Shown: piece after piece, positions 50,581 to 59,628 of the stretch
Layout: the number at the start of each line of letters is the position of its first letter
Numbering within the stretch: position 1 is the stretch's first letter
NCBI GenBank assembly: GCA_000509105.1
Contig: BAIF02000060.1
Coordinates: 59,920 to 123,919 of the forward strand
DNA length: 64,000 bases
Direction of reading: 5' to 3'
Origin: Clostridiales bacterium VE202-21
GTDB lineage: Bacteria > Bacillota > Clostridia > Lachnospirales > Lachnospiraceae
Notes under the pieces: generated by a model
Told to the model about the DNA's origin: nothing
Databases searched by the model: none
The model's input: only the letters and a program-made list of their open reading frames with translations
Made by a program: the position numbers and the translations under genes

Positions 50581-51767
50581 TTGTTAGAAATTAAAACCAA
50601 CGAATCAGAAGCAGCTGCAAGAATCATTGTTATCGGAGTCGGCGGCGGCGGGAATAACGCAGTAAACCGCATGATCGATGAGCAGATTGCAGGTGTCGAA
50701 TTTATAGCGATTAATACAGATAAACAGGCACTCCAGTTATGTAAAGCACCAACTTTAATGCAGATAGGCGAGAAGCTCACAAAGGGGCTCGGTGCTGGTG
50801 CGCAGCCCGAAGTAGGGGAGAAGGCTGCAGAGGAGAGCTCAGAAGAGATATCTGCCGCACTGAAAGGCGCTGACATGGTATTCGTAACATGTGGTATGGG
50901 CGGCGGAACAGGAACAGGAGCAACTCCGGTCGTTGCACGTATCGCAAAAGAACAGGGCGCACTGACGGTAGGTGTTGTTACAAAGCCCTTCCGTTTTGAA
51001 TCGAAGACCCGTATGGCCAACGCCTTGCGGGGATTGACAAGTTAAAAGAGAACGTGGATACGCTGATTGTCATTCCGAATGACAAGCTGCTTGAAGTAGT
51101 GGACAGAAGAACTACAATGCCGGAAGCCCTGAAGAAGGCGGACGAAGTGCTGCAGCAGGGTATTCAGGGTATTACCGACCTGATCAATGTGCCATCACTG
51201 ATCAACCTGGACTTCGCGGATATTCAGACCGTCATGAAGGACAAAGGTATCGCACATATCGGTATCGGTGCGGGCCGCGGAGACGACAAGGCACTGGAGG
51301 CTGTAAAGCAGGCTGTTGCCAGTCCGCTCCTGGAGACAACCATCCAGGGAGCGTCCCACGTTATTATCAATATTTCAGGAGATATTACGCTCATGGATGC
51401 ATCCGATGCTGCTGAGTACGTTCAGGAACTCGCAGGAGAGAACGCAAATATCATCTTCGGTGCTATGTATGATGATTCCAGATCCGATGAGGCAACAATT
51501 ACTGTTATCGCAACCGGCTTACATAACGTAGGCGGCAGCTCTTCCAAGTTAAAAGCAAGACTGGAAGGACAGCAGAAGGTGGGATCGATTCTTCCGTCAG
51601 GCGATGTGGTAAGCAGAAGCGCTATTGATCCGGAGCGCAGAACAGCATCTCCGAGACCGGCGGGCAGACCGGCAGGCGGCACAATGCCGACCCTGGATCA
51701 GCCGAGAACACCGTCCAGCAAAGTAAAAGAGCAGTCCATTAAGATTCCGGATTTCTTTAAGAAATAA
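50581..51767 (+). CDS. ftsZ: FtsZ cell division GTPase, split by a one-base frameshift
   Basis: FtsZ is the essential tubulin homologue that forms the division ring. The N-terminal part, from the TTG start with AAGGAGG upstream, has [21 protein letters not shown] and the signature [11 protein letters not shown]. After [13 protein letters not shown] the frame reads RGLTS and stops at 51045. The other frame continues with [20 protein letters not shown] and runs to 51767, ending in the normal C-terminal partner-binding peptide IKIPDFFKK. Adding one G after 51027 (TTG-GCG-GGG-ATT) restores a protein of about 395 residues. ftsZ is essential, so this is most likely a sequence error. No ftsA precedes it. 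Confidence 0.92.
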
Positions 51768-51796
51768 AACCGGACAGGCTGATTACAATAAGAAAA

Positions 51797-51835
51797 AACA
51801 GGCAGGAGCCCCGCGGAGCTCCTGCCTGTTCTTTC
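51797..51835 (+). terminator. Terminator after ftsZ
   Basis: A perfect 13-bp stem AACAGGCAGGAGC (51797-51809) with its complement (51818-51830), an 8-nt loop, then CTTTCT. Confidence 0.85.
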
Positions 51836-51970
51836 TACAGGAAATTCTCAGGGAAACCTCTGCGGAAACCTACCTCATTGGAGTTTAACATTTTTTTAGC
51901 GGCTCGTACTGCCCTGTTACTCACCGTGACAGTTCAAACAGGCACAGGAGTCTATTAGATTCTTGTGAGA

Positions 51971-52037
51971 TTGTCGAAACAATTTCTTTTTTTCCCGTCA
52001 GTATCTGACAAAATTTCAGTGACATGCAATATATAAT
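51971..52037 (+). promoter_or_regulatory. Spo0A-controlled spoIIG promoter
   Basis: The 324-nt gap after ftsZ ends with this promoter. TTGTCGAA (51971-51978) is a perfect Spo0A box. A second box-like sequence, TCTGACAAAA (52004-52013), covers the -35 (CTGACA, 52005-52010). The -10 TATAAT is at 52032-52037, giving a long 21-bp spacer. The Bacillus subtilis spoIIG promoter has the same odd design: a spacer too long for unaided sigma-A and Spo0A boxes at the -35. Between 51836 and 51970 I see nothing else. Confidence 0.75.
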
Positions 52038-52091
52038 AAGTCTTGCTTGAGTGCCAAATCGATTTAGTACCAACGAGAAAGAGGGTGGAAC

Positions 52092-52880
52092 ATGTACTAT
52101 GAATTATACATAGACGTGTTGTTTCTTGTAAATTTTATGATGGATTCCCTTCTGCTTTTGTCAGTGAACCAGGTGCTGAAATGTCCTACCACACGTGGAC
52201 GCATATTTCTGGGCGGAGCATTGGGGGCATTACTGACATGCGTAGTAACAGTTGTACCGATGCCGGGTGTCATAAAATTAATCATATTCCACGCGGTTAT
52301 CAATACATTTATGATAAAAACAGGATTAAAGATCAAAGGAAAAAAGCAATTTTGGAAAGCATTTGGTTTATTGTATATCGCAGCATTTCTGTACGGGGGG
52401 ATTCTGCAGGCATTTCATCCCTATGCGCGCGCGGGAAGCCTGTTTTTTGCGACAGCCGTGGGCAGCTATTATCTGATACGGGGAATCTGGAAATTCCTGA
52501 TCAGACTGCGGACTCTGCAGGCAAAGATATGTGAGATTACGCTGTATACCAGTGCAGGCGAACAGAAAGTAAAAGCGTTAATTGACACGGGAAACGGTTT
52601 GGAGGACAGTGTGTCGAAAGAACCGGTAAGTGTAGTAGATAAAGCTCTGGCAAAATCCATTCTGACAGATGACGACATGAAAAACGGTTTCCATTACATA
52701 CCATACCGTACAGTCGGAAAGGAAAGTATTATGCCGGTTTTCAGAATTCGGAAAATGTGTATTCATCTGGAGGGAGAACGGTGGATCGAGAGGCCGGTCA
52801 TAGGCGTTTGCGAAGAGCATGTTTCAGAAGAAGAGGAATATCAGATGATTTTAAATCCTGACTTATTAGGAGGCATATAA
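52092..52880 (+). CDS. spoIIGA: SpoIIGA, protease that processes pro-sigma-E
   Basis: SpoIIGA is a membrane aspartic protease that removes the pro-peptide of sigma-E after a forespore signal. The 262-residue protein has five N-terminal helices (residues 1-135) and a C-terminal pepsin-like half with the catalytic motif LIDTGNGL (Asp165) and the sequence [19 protein letters not shown]. Family length is about 300, so this one is slightly short at the C-terminus. AGAGGGTGG precedes the ATG. sigE starts 2 nt after its stop. Confidence 0.95.
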   Translation: MYYELYIDVLFLVNFMMDSLLLLSVNQVLKCPTTRGRIFLGGALGALLTCVVTVVPMPGVIKLIIFHAVINTFMIKTGLKIKGKKQFWKAFGLLYIAAFLYGGILQAFHPYARAGSLFFATAVGSYYLIRGIWKFLIRLRTLQAKICEITLYTSAGEQKVKALIDTGNGLEDSVSKEPVSVVDKALAKSILTDDDMKNGFHYIPYRTVGKESIMPVFRIRKMCIHLEGERWIERPVIGVCEEHVSEEEEYQMILNPDLLGGI

Positions 52881-52881
52881 A

Positions 52882-53622
52882 ATGGTTGTAAAAGTAGCAG
52901 TACCCCAGCAGTTTAAACTGAAAGTAATACCAGACATCAGAAGCATTTTCTTCCCTAACCACAAAGAAATACATTATATTGGAGGATCCGAGGTGCTGCC
53001 GGCCCCGCTGGAGACAGAACGGGAAACAGAGGTGATAGAACATCTCGGTTCCGAGTATGACCAGGAAGCCAAAAAGCTTCTGATCGAGCACAACCTTCGT
53101 CTGGTCGTTTACATAGCTAAAAAGTTCGACAATACAGGAGTCGGAGTGGAAGATCTGATTTCCATAGGGACGATCGGTCTGATTAAGGCCATCAATACAT
53201 TTAACCCTACGAAGAAAATCAAGCTGGCCACCTACGCATCCAGGTGCATTGAAAATGAGATCCTCATGTACCTGCGCAGAAACAGCAAAACCAAGATGGA
53301 GGTATCCATAGATGAGCCTCTTAACGTAGATTGGGACGGTAATGAACTTCTGCTGTCGGACATTCTCGGTACGGACGAGGATACCATATATAAGGATCTG
53401 GAAAACGAGGCGGAAAGAAAACTTCTAATCAAGGCCATCAATAAGCTGTCCAGCAGGGAAAAGCTGATCGTAAAAATGCGTTTTGGACTCGATAACCCGG
53501 AAGGCGAGGAAAAGACACAGAAAGAGGTGGCAGATCTGCTTGGAATATCACAGTCCTATATCTCACGGCTTGAGAAAAAAATCATGCAGCGACTGAAACG
53601 CGAGATGGTGCGGTATGAATAA
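52882..53622 (+). CDS. sigE: Sporulation sigma factor sigma-E (pro-form)
   Basis: Sigma-E is the first mother-cell sigma factor of sporulation and drives genes such as cotJ. The 246-residue protein begins with a pro-sequence of about 30 residues, cleaved by SpoIIGA near YIGGSEVLP. Region 2 follows ([30 protein letters not shown] in two conserved blocks, [27 protein letters not shown]), then the region 4 helix-turn-helix ([23 protein letters not shown]). AGGAGG precedes the ATG. In most clostridia sigG follows; here an inverted-repeat element follows. Confidence 0.97.
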   Translation: MVVKVAVPQQFKLKVIPDIRSIFFPNHKEIHYIGGSEVLPAPLETERETEVIEHLGSEYDQEAKKLLIEHNLRLVVYIAKKFDNTGVGVEDLISIGTIGLIKAINTFNPTKKIKLATYASRCIENEILMYLRRNSKTKMEVSIDEPLNVDWDGNELLLSDILGTDEDTIYKDLENEAERKLLIKAINKLSSREKLIVKMRFGLDNPEGEEKTQKEVADLLGISQSYISRLEKKIMQRLKREMVRYE

Positions 53623-53649
53623 AAGCCGGCAGGATGAGGTTGGCGTTCC

Positions 53650-53975
53650 GCCGCAGGGGATACAAATGTGGTCATCTGCCGTGCTTCAGGGAAATGGGGA
53701 AGCGGCTAAATAAAATTTCAGGTGAAATAGCGGACAGCGTAGACACCAGGAGCTGTCGGGAGATGAAATCCATATACGAGATATTGTTGCAGACCATATG
53801 TCTAAACAGCAATATATAGTATATATAATTCATTTTCCGATCCCCCTGCGGGTCTGCTCATTTTCCGAACTTGTGGTTCAGAAAATGGTCCGTATTTCAC
53901 CTGAAATTTTATTGAAGCCGCTTATCCCATATTCCTGAACGCCCGGCAGATGACCAAATTCGTATCCCCTGCGGC
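53650..53975. repeat. Long inverted-repeat element 3
   Basis: The arms 53650-53735 and 53888-53975 are complementary over about 87 nt with several differences. Hairpin b (53859-53887) lies directly against the right arm, with a 12-nt stem pairing CATTTTCCGAAC (one mismatch) and loop TTGTG. The left inner part (53736-53858) is longer than in elements 1 and 2 and holds a stem from ATATTGTTG to CAGCAATAT with an inner AGAC/GTCT. The ORFs that cross it are by-products of the repeat. The gap 53976-54235 shows nothing else I can name, apart from a TATAAT at 54178-54183. Confidence 0.88.
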
Positions 53976-54235
53976 TGCTTGCATCCAGGCGGGGCTTTTA
54001 TTTTGGGAAGCCTTACCAGGAGGAGAGGCGGATGTGGAATGGGAGATTGGTGTAGTGTCCGAGCGGGACAGGCAATCTGGTGTGACAGCTATTGATGCCG
54101 CGTGTTATTTTGGAGGGGGACGGAGCTGGGGGATGTGCAAATTTTACTGGTATTGCTTGATTTTTTAGCGTAATATGTATAATATTTAAGTATATGGACC
54201 TGCAAGTGTACTTTGGTGGATTTATTTGTGTAAAA

Positions 54236-54264
54236 TTGACAAAACATTTTCGCGGGATTATTGT
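54236..54264 (+). promoter_or_regulatory. Promoter of the glycyl radical enzyme operon
   Basis: A perfect TTGACA (54236-54241) is 17 bp from TATTGT (54259-54264). The leader to 54380 is about 110 nt. Another TATAAT at 54178-54183 has TTGATT only 15 bp upstream and is less good. Confidence 0.55.
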
Positions 54265-54379
54265 TTTCCGGCGATATACACAAAAAAAGTAGCCGAAAGT
54301 AGTATGGTGAAAAACTAGATATTCGTTTATTATTAAGTTAGTTAGAAACGTATTAACATTTTCAAAAGGAGGTAGACGA

Positions 54380-56854
54380 ATGTCTAGAAAGATCAAACTT
54401 AATTACACAAAGAGGGATGATTTAACACCGAGATTGAAAGCGGCAAAGGAAAAATTATTTGCTACAGAGCCACACATTGATACTCGTAAACTTATTATCG
54501 AGACTGATATTTATCAGAAATACGGCTTTACGAAGAGCCCGAACATGCTGAAAGCTATGGTATTTGATCGCTTAAGCCGCGAGAAAAAGGTATGGATTGA
54601 TGACAATCCGATCTGTGGACATCTGACAGACTATACATACGGAAGTTATTTCCAGCCGTTCAGAGAGTTTGAGTGGGCAATCGACCGCGATGAATTTGCT
54701 TTCCAGAGAGGTTCAGCTATCGCAACAGAAGAAGAAAAAGAGATCATCAGAAAATGTGGTGAGTTCTGGGTAGGAAATGCAGTTAAAGACCGTGTTCGTC
54801 CGATCATTAAGGATCGTTACGGACTTGATGTTCAGGAACTGATTGATGTTGGTGTAGGCCTTAACTTTGACGATGATATGGGTACAACAACATTCCCGGA
54901 TCACGATACTGTTATCAACGAAGGTTTGAATTCAATTATTGCAAAATGTAAAGACTATCAGTCAAGATTGAAAATATGGAATGTTGACCGTCCGGATCCA
55001 TTAGCTGGTGAAGTTCCTGATGAAAACACATTCAATGAATCAACGATTCCGATGCCTGACTATAAGAAATGGGAATTCTACGAGGCTTGTATTATTTCTT
55101 GTGAAGCTTTGATCCATCAGGCACATCGTTATGCAGACGCAGCAAGAGAAGCAGCAGCAGTTGAAACTGATCCTGCACGTAAGGCTGAGTTAGAAGAAAT
55201 GGCTGAGACATGCGATTGGGTACCAGGCAATCCTGCACGTACATTCAAAGAAGCAATCCAGGCACTGTGGTTCATTACCATGGGCGGATGGCAGAACCTG
55301 TGTATGACAGTTGACCATGCACCGCTTCGTTTTCCACAGTATATGTATCGCTGCTATAGAGATGATATTGATGCTGGACGTATCACAGACGACGAAGTTA
55401 TCGACTTAATCCAGTTCTGGTTCCTGAAAGTTAATACACAGAACTTCGTTATGTCACCTGAGCTTGCTCTGTGGAACTCAAGCCGTATCGCTCAGCAGCT
55501 GACCATCGGCGGACTTGATCCGAAGACTGGTGAAGACGCTACAAATGAACTTGATTATCTGGTTGTAGAAGCACAGCGCCGTGCACAGTGTCCGGAACCG
55601 CTTCTCGCTTGTATGTATCATAATAAATTATCACACAGGTTCCTTGTTAAATGTGCTGAACTTGTTGCAACAGGTATTGGACAGCCATCATTCCATGGCC
55701 AGGAAGTTGCTATGAAACGTCGTCTGCTCCATGAGCACGGCCCAATCGAAGATATCCGTAACCAGGCTGTTTCAGGTTGTGTACAGTCCGTTATTCCAGG
55801 CTATACGGATGGCGCATGGGAAGCTCGTTTCAATATGTACAAACCGCTTGAATTCATGCTTTCAAATGGTGTTGACTTCAAGAGCGGCAAACGCATTGGA
55901 CCAGCTTACGGTGATCCTTGCGAGTGCGAGACATGGGATGACTTCTATGCTCAGCTGCTCAAATATTATGAATACTGGGAGATCATCTGCCGCGACATTT
56001 CTACATTAGAGTGGAACGTTATGAGAGACTTCCCGTGTCCGCTGCTTTCCGCAGTTACATATGACTGCCTTGCAAGAGGTATGGACGTTGTAGACGGTGG
56101 CGCTAGATACAACTGGGGTGATGGAATCTGTATCTCTGGTAATGTTGATACAACAAACTGTCTGGCAGCAATTAAGAAACTCGTTTATGATGACAAAACA
56201 ATCACCATGAAACAGCTTGTTGAAGCAGTTGCAGCTAACTGGGAAGGATATGAAGATATCCAGAGCATGTGTAAGAAAGCTCCGAAGTATGGCAACGATA
56301 TTGATTATGTAGATTCGCTTGGACGTCAGTTACATGCTGATTTCGCTGAAATCCATAACCGCAGACCTGACTACATGGGGCGTCCGACAATTACACCTTC
56401 TGCATACTCAGTAACAGGACATTATCCGTTTGGTATGAGAAGCTGGGCTTCACCGGATGGAAGAAAAGCAGGCGAGACATTTACGGATGCTACACTTTCC
56501 GCTACACCTGGAACAGATACAAGTGGACCGACAGCAGTTATCCACTCTGCAGTTAAACTGATTGACCCGGTAGTTTATGGATCTACTCACTTTAACATGA
56601 AGTTCCACCCAACAGCCCTGACCGGTAAAGAGAATATCGACAAATTCCTGACTCTTCTGAAGACATACTTCGATGAAGGCGGATACCAGATACAGTTCAA
56701 CTGTGTAACACAGGAAAAACTGTTGGCAGCAAAGGCAAATCCGGAAGAGAACAAAGACCTCATCGTACGTGTTGCAGGATTCAGTGCTTACTTCGTAACA
56801 CTGGCAGATGCTGTACAGGATGAGATTATTGCACGTACCAGCCAGACATGGTAA
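54380..56854 (+). CDS. Glycyl radical enzyme of unassigned substrate (C-V-Q active site)
   Basis: Glycyl radical enzymes use a backbone radical on glycine to make a cysteine thiyl radical that attacks the substrate. The 824-residue protein has the radical loop RVAGFSAYF with Gly800, 24 residues from the end, and the thiyl Cys467 in AVSGCVQSVIPG. Known dehydratases, CutC, isethionate lyase and hydroxyphenylacetate decarboxylase have Glu two residues after the cysteine; here it is Gln469. Length and C/G spacing resemble that eliminase/decarboxylase branch and not pyruvate formate-lyase, which has Cys-Cys. AAAGGAGGT lies at ideal spacing and codon choice (CGT, GCT, GTT) suggests high expression. 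Its activase follows. The substrate is unknown. Confidence 0.93.
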   Translation: MSRKIKLNYTKRDDLTPRLKAAKEKLFATEPHIDTRKLIIETDIYQKYGFTKSPNMLKAMVFDRLSREKKVWIDDNPICGHLTDYTYGSYFQPFREFEWAIDRDEFAFQRGSAIATEEEKEIIRKCGEFWVGNAVKDRVRPIIKDRYGLDVQELIDVGVGLNFDDDMGTTTFPDHDTVINEGLNSIIAKCKDYQSRLKIWNVDRPDPLAGEVPDENTFNESTIPMPDYKKWEFYEACIISCEALIHQAHRYADAAREAAAVETDPARKAELEEMAETCDWVPGNPARTFKEAIQALWFITMGGWQNLCMTVDHAPLRFPQYMYRCYRDDIDAGRITDDEVIDLIQFWFLKVNTQNFVMSPELALWNSSRIAQQLTIGGLDPKTGEDATNELDYLVVEAQRRAQCPEPLLACMYHNKLSHRFLVKCAELVATGIGQPSFHGQEVAMKRRLLHEHGPIEDIRNQAVSGCVQSVIPGYTDGAWEARFNMYKPLEFMLSNGVDFKSGKRIGPAYGDPCECETWDDFYAQLLKYYEYWEIICRDISTLEWNVMRDFPCPLLSAVTYDCLARGMDVVDGGARYNWGDGICISGNVDTTNCLAAIKKLVYDDKTITMKQLVEAVAANWEGYEDIQSMCKKAPKYGNDIDYVDSLGRQLHADFAEIHNRRPDYMGRPTITPSAYSVTGHYPFGMRSWASPDGRKAGETFTDATLSATPGTDTSGPTAVIHSAVKLIDPVVYGSTHFNMKFHPTALTGKENIDKFLTLLKTYFDEGGYQIQFNCVTQEKLLAAKANPEENKDLIVRVAGFSAYFVTLADAVQDEIIARTSQTW

Positions 56855-56897
56855 TGCTTTGATTACAATGTTTGAGTAAATAATAGGGAGAGAGATT

Positions 56898-57845
56898 ATG
56901 AGTGATTTAACAGCCCTTGTATTTAATATCCAGGGATTTTCTATCCAGGACGGTCCTGGTGTAAGGACAACCGTATTTTTAAAGGGATGCCCGCTGAGCT
57001 GTCAATGGTGTGCAAATCCGGAGTCACAGGTTTTTAGATCCGATATTATCCATGTCCCTAGCACTTGTGTACATTGTTATCGTTGTGTAAACTTTTGCAC
57101 CAAAGGTGCGGTTAAGCTGCCGGAGAAGATGGGGGATAACCCAATCTTTGATCACGATGTCTGCGTTACATGCGAAGATCAAGACGTTTGTGAACATTCC
57201 TGCTATGAAGGAGCACTTGAGAAAGTCGGTAAACCGATGACTGTTGATGAGGTAATGGATGTAATCTTACATGATGAACCATTCTTTGTTAATGGAGGAG
57301 GTATTACCGTCTCCGGTGGCGAACCTTTGATGCATCCAGAATTTCTAGAAGAACTTTTTAGTGAATGTCAGGACAATTATATCCATACAGCTATAGAGAC
57401 ATGTGGATATGTGGCATGGGATAAATTTGAACCTGTATTAAGATATACGGATCTGGCTCTCTATGATGTGAAGCATATGGATCCGGTAGCCCACAAGGAA
57501 CTGACAGGAGTATCCAATGAATTGATTCTGGATAATCTTCGTAAAATTATGGATGAGACGAATACAGAAGTAATCATTCGCATCCCGGTTATTCCGGGTG
57601 CGAATGATACAAACGAAAACATGGACGCGACTGCTAGGTATGCGAAAGAGATAGGTGCCAGAGAGATTCATATCCTGCCCTATCACCGTATGGGAATGGG
57701 CAAGTACACAGGTCTCGGACGGGAATATCCATTGGGAGAAGAGGTGGAATCCCCATCAGATGAGCGTATGGAGGTTATCCGTGACATTTTTAGGTCTTAT
57801 GGCCTGATTTGTAAGATAGGCGGAACTGAAAAGGGGGACTCCTAA
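56898..57845 (+). CDS. Glycyl radical enzyme activase (radical SAM)
   Basis: The activase uses SAM and a [4Fe-4S] cluster to abstract hydrogen from the glycine of its partner. The 315-residue protein has the radical SAM motif C31-x3-C35-x2-C38 (CPLSCQWC) in FLKGCPLSCQWCANPESQ, an inserted ferredoxin-like region with eight or so cysteines (CVHCYRCVNFC, CVTCEDQDVCEHSC, residues 56-110) for two further clusters, and the SAM-binding VSGGEPLMHPEF near residue 140. The inserted clusters are typical of activases for eliminases and decarboxylases, and absent from the pyruvate formate-lyase activase. GGGAGAGAG precedes the ATG. Confidence 0.95.
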   Translation: MSDLTALVFNIQGFSIQDGPGVRTTVFLKGCPLSCQWCANPESQVFRSDIIHVPSTCVHCYRCVNFCTKGAVKLPEKMGDNPIFDHDVCVTCEDQDVCEHSCYEGALEKVGKPMTVDEVMDVILHDEPFFVNGGGITVSGGEPLMHPEFLEELFSECQDNYIHTAIETCGYVAWDKFEPVLRYTDLALYDVKHMDPVAHKELTGVSNELILDNLRKIMDETNTEVIIRIPVIPGANDTNENMDATARYAKEIGAREIHILPYHRMGMGKYTGLGREYPLGEEVESPSDERMEVIRDIFRSYGLICKIGGTEKGDS

Positions 57846-57847
57846 TA

Positions 57848-58567
57848 ATGAGTAAAGTAAAGTTTTTGGGCAAGCCAATGAGTATTAAGCGCTTGCTGAC
57901 CTATGTGATTGGTTTGTGGATTATGAGTCTCGGTATTGCATTTGCCGTAAATTCTAATTTTGGTGTTTCACCAGTCACAACGTTGCCTTATGTAGTCGGC
58001 AGAATCCTGAATATCAGCGTTGGTACAGGAACATGGATTGCATATGGATGCTATATTATCATTGAAGCAATAGTTTATCGTAAGGAATTTAAAGCTGTTT
58101 ATATTCTGCAGTTCCCGGCAGCTGTTATGTTTGGGTATTTTACAGACTTCAGTAAGTGGTTGATTTCTCCGCTTGGAACACCGGATAAATGGTATATCCA
58201 GTTAGTATTCGTAATTGTTGGTGTTATTATCCTTGGATTAGGATTGATGGCATATTTGGAAGCAGATATTATGGCTATTCCGCCTGATGCTTTGGCGGTT
58301 GCATTTGCTTGGCTGGTTAAGAAACCTTTGGGCAATGTAAAGAGAATTTTTGATTTATGTATTGTTGCAACGTCGTTGATTCTTTCTTTAGTATTTCTGC
58401 ACAGCTATCAGGGCATTTGGATTGGAACAATTATCGCAGCTCTGGGTGTAGGAACGATGCTTAATTTCTGGAGAAAAATACTCCTTAGTAAGATAAAAGT
58501 ATTCTTATGGGGAAAACAGCCGGTAGCTGAACCAAAATTAGACGAAGCACCGGCGGCAGCAAAATAA
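57848..58567 (+). CDS. YczE/YitT-like integral membrane protein
   Basis: A 239-residue membrane protein with about five hydrophobic helices and an early SLGIAFAVNSNFGVSPVTTLPYV segment that resembles the YczE/YitT group of uncharacterised membrane proteins. It ends in a short Pro/Ala/Lys-rich tail. It begins 2 nt after the activase stop, so it is the third gene of the operon. It could carry the substrate or product of the glycyl radical enzyme; this rests on position only. Confidence 0.7.
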   Translation: MSKVKFLGKPMSIKRLLTYVIGLWIMSLGIAFAVNSNFGVSPVTTLPYVVGRILNISVGTGTWIAYGCYIIIEAIVYRKEFKAVYILQFPAAVMFGYFTDFSKWLISPLGTPDKWYIQLVFVIVGVIILGLGLMAYLEADIMAIPPDALAVAFAWLVKKPLGNVKRIFDLCIVATSLILSLVFLHSYQGIWIGTIIAALGVGTMLNFWRKILLSKIKVFLWGKQPVAEPKLDEAPAAAK

Positions 58568-58692
58568 TTTAAAAATGGCAGTGAGGGGTTATCACTTGGG
58601 GGAGAGATTTTCCGCCACTGAGGTAGCCCCCCACGTGTTGGATGAGATGTGACTTCTATTTAATCTGGATTTAATGGGAGAGAGGAACGTGT

Positions 58693-59289
58693 ATGTTTTT
58701 AATTGCACATAATCAGATAATGTTACCAAAGCGTTATTTTAGCGATATTGTGCCGGCAGTTGAAGAACTGTCAAGCACGGTAGGTGCTGTATTTCTCAAT
58801 AAACTGATTTTAGATGAAAGTAATAGACCAGTTGAGTTTAATCAGGCGATTTTTTCCGAGAAACCACTAACCCGTATCGTTACGATGCATTTTCAGAATG
58901 GAGATATGTTCGATCAGTTCTGGGATGCAAGAGAACGACAGGATTTATGGCTTATTGGGAAAAATTATGCCTATTTTTGTGATACGATCATGGAAACCGG
59001 CAGCACAGAAGCATCGAGAATTATTAAGCCAATACCAGAAAAAGAATCAGACATGGAAATATTAAAAGGACATGGACTTACGGAACGCGAGGCGGAAGTT
59101 ATGTATTGGCTCTGCCAGGGCAAGAGTAATGGTGATATTGCCTACATACTGAATCTGAGTGTTAGTACAGTCAAAAAACAACTTTCTAATATATTTGACA
59201 GCATGGGAGTACGAAGCCGGTCTGCAGCAGTGGCACTAGCACTGGAAATGGTTGGTTCTCAGAAATCCAAAATTCATCTTGTATTTTAA
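58693..59289 (+). CDS. LuxR-type helix-turn-helix regulator
   Basis: The 198-residue protein has a C-terminal LuxR/FixJ DNA-binding domain (LTEREAEVMYWLCQGKSNGDIAYILNLSVSTVKKQLSNIF, given in parts: LTEREAEVMYWL, NGDIAYILNLSVSTVKKQL) and an N-terminal region of about 120 residues with no receiver Asp motif, perhaps a ligand or PAS-like sensor. GAGAGAGG precedes the ATG. The 125-nt gap before it contains G- and C-runs that can pair (GGGGG near 58602, CCCCCC near 58627), possibly a partial terminator. It probably controls this enzyme locus. Confidence 0.85.
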   Translation: MFLIAHNQIMLPKRYFSDIVPAVEELSSTVGAVFLNKLILDESNRPVEFNQAIFSEKPLTRIVTMHFQNGDMFDQFWDARERQDLWLIGKNYAYFCDTIMETGSTEASRIIKPIPEKESDMEILKGHGLTEREAEVMYWLCQGKSNGDIAYILNLSVSTVKKQLSNIFDSMGVRSRSAAVALALEMVGSQKSKIHLVF

Positions 59290-59315
59290 AGAGATTTCGA
59301 AAAGGAGGACAGTGT

Positions 59316-59612
59316 ATGATTAAGATAACCAAAGAAGGGAAGAAGATGTTGGAGACAACTTTTGGATCCAAAGGACAGACAAAATTTAAAATCCAGCATA
59401 TCAAACCTACTTGCAATGCATGCCGGGATGAGCTTCGACTTGTTCCTGGTTCGTCGGAACCGAACGATGTGATTTCGATGGAATCCGGGTATGTTTTTTT
59501 TGTTGACAAAGATCTTATGCAGCTTGCGGAGATTATAACAATAGATGCGGCGGGGGATATACCAGTTCTGACAACTCGCAAATCTATTGATCTTCGTGAA
59601 AGAAATTTTTAA
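59316..59612 (+). CDS. Small HesB/IscA-like protein with a CNAC motif
   Basis: A 98-residue protein. The start ITKEGKKMLETTF and the segment GYVFFVDKDLMQLAEIITIDAA fit the HesB/IscA fold, whose members carry or assemble iron-sulfur clusters. The usual C-terminal CGC is missing; instead CNAC (residues 32-35) lies in the middle. AAGGAGG precedes the ATG. The gene lies between the LuxR-type regulator and the flavin-binding protein in the same direction, so a role in supplying clusters or redox control for the radical enzymes is possible. The family call is tentative. Confidence 0.5.
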   Translation: MIKITKEGKKMLETTFGSKGQTKFKIQHIKPTCNACRDELRLVPGSSEPNDVISMESGYVFFVDKDLMQLAEIITIDAAGDIPVLTTRKSIDLRERNF

Positions 59613-59628
59613 TTTTGGAGGATTAGTT

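Noticed and set aside
53634..54168. Small plus-strand frames after sigE
   Set aside because: They are made by the two arms of inverted-repeat element 3, with no ribosome site or domain pattern.
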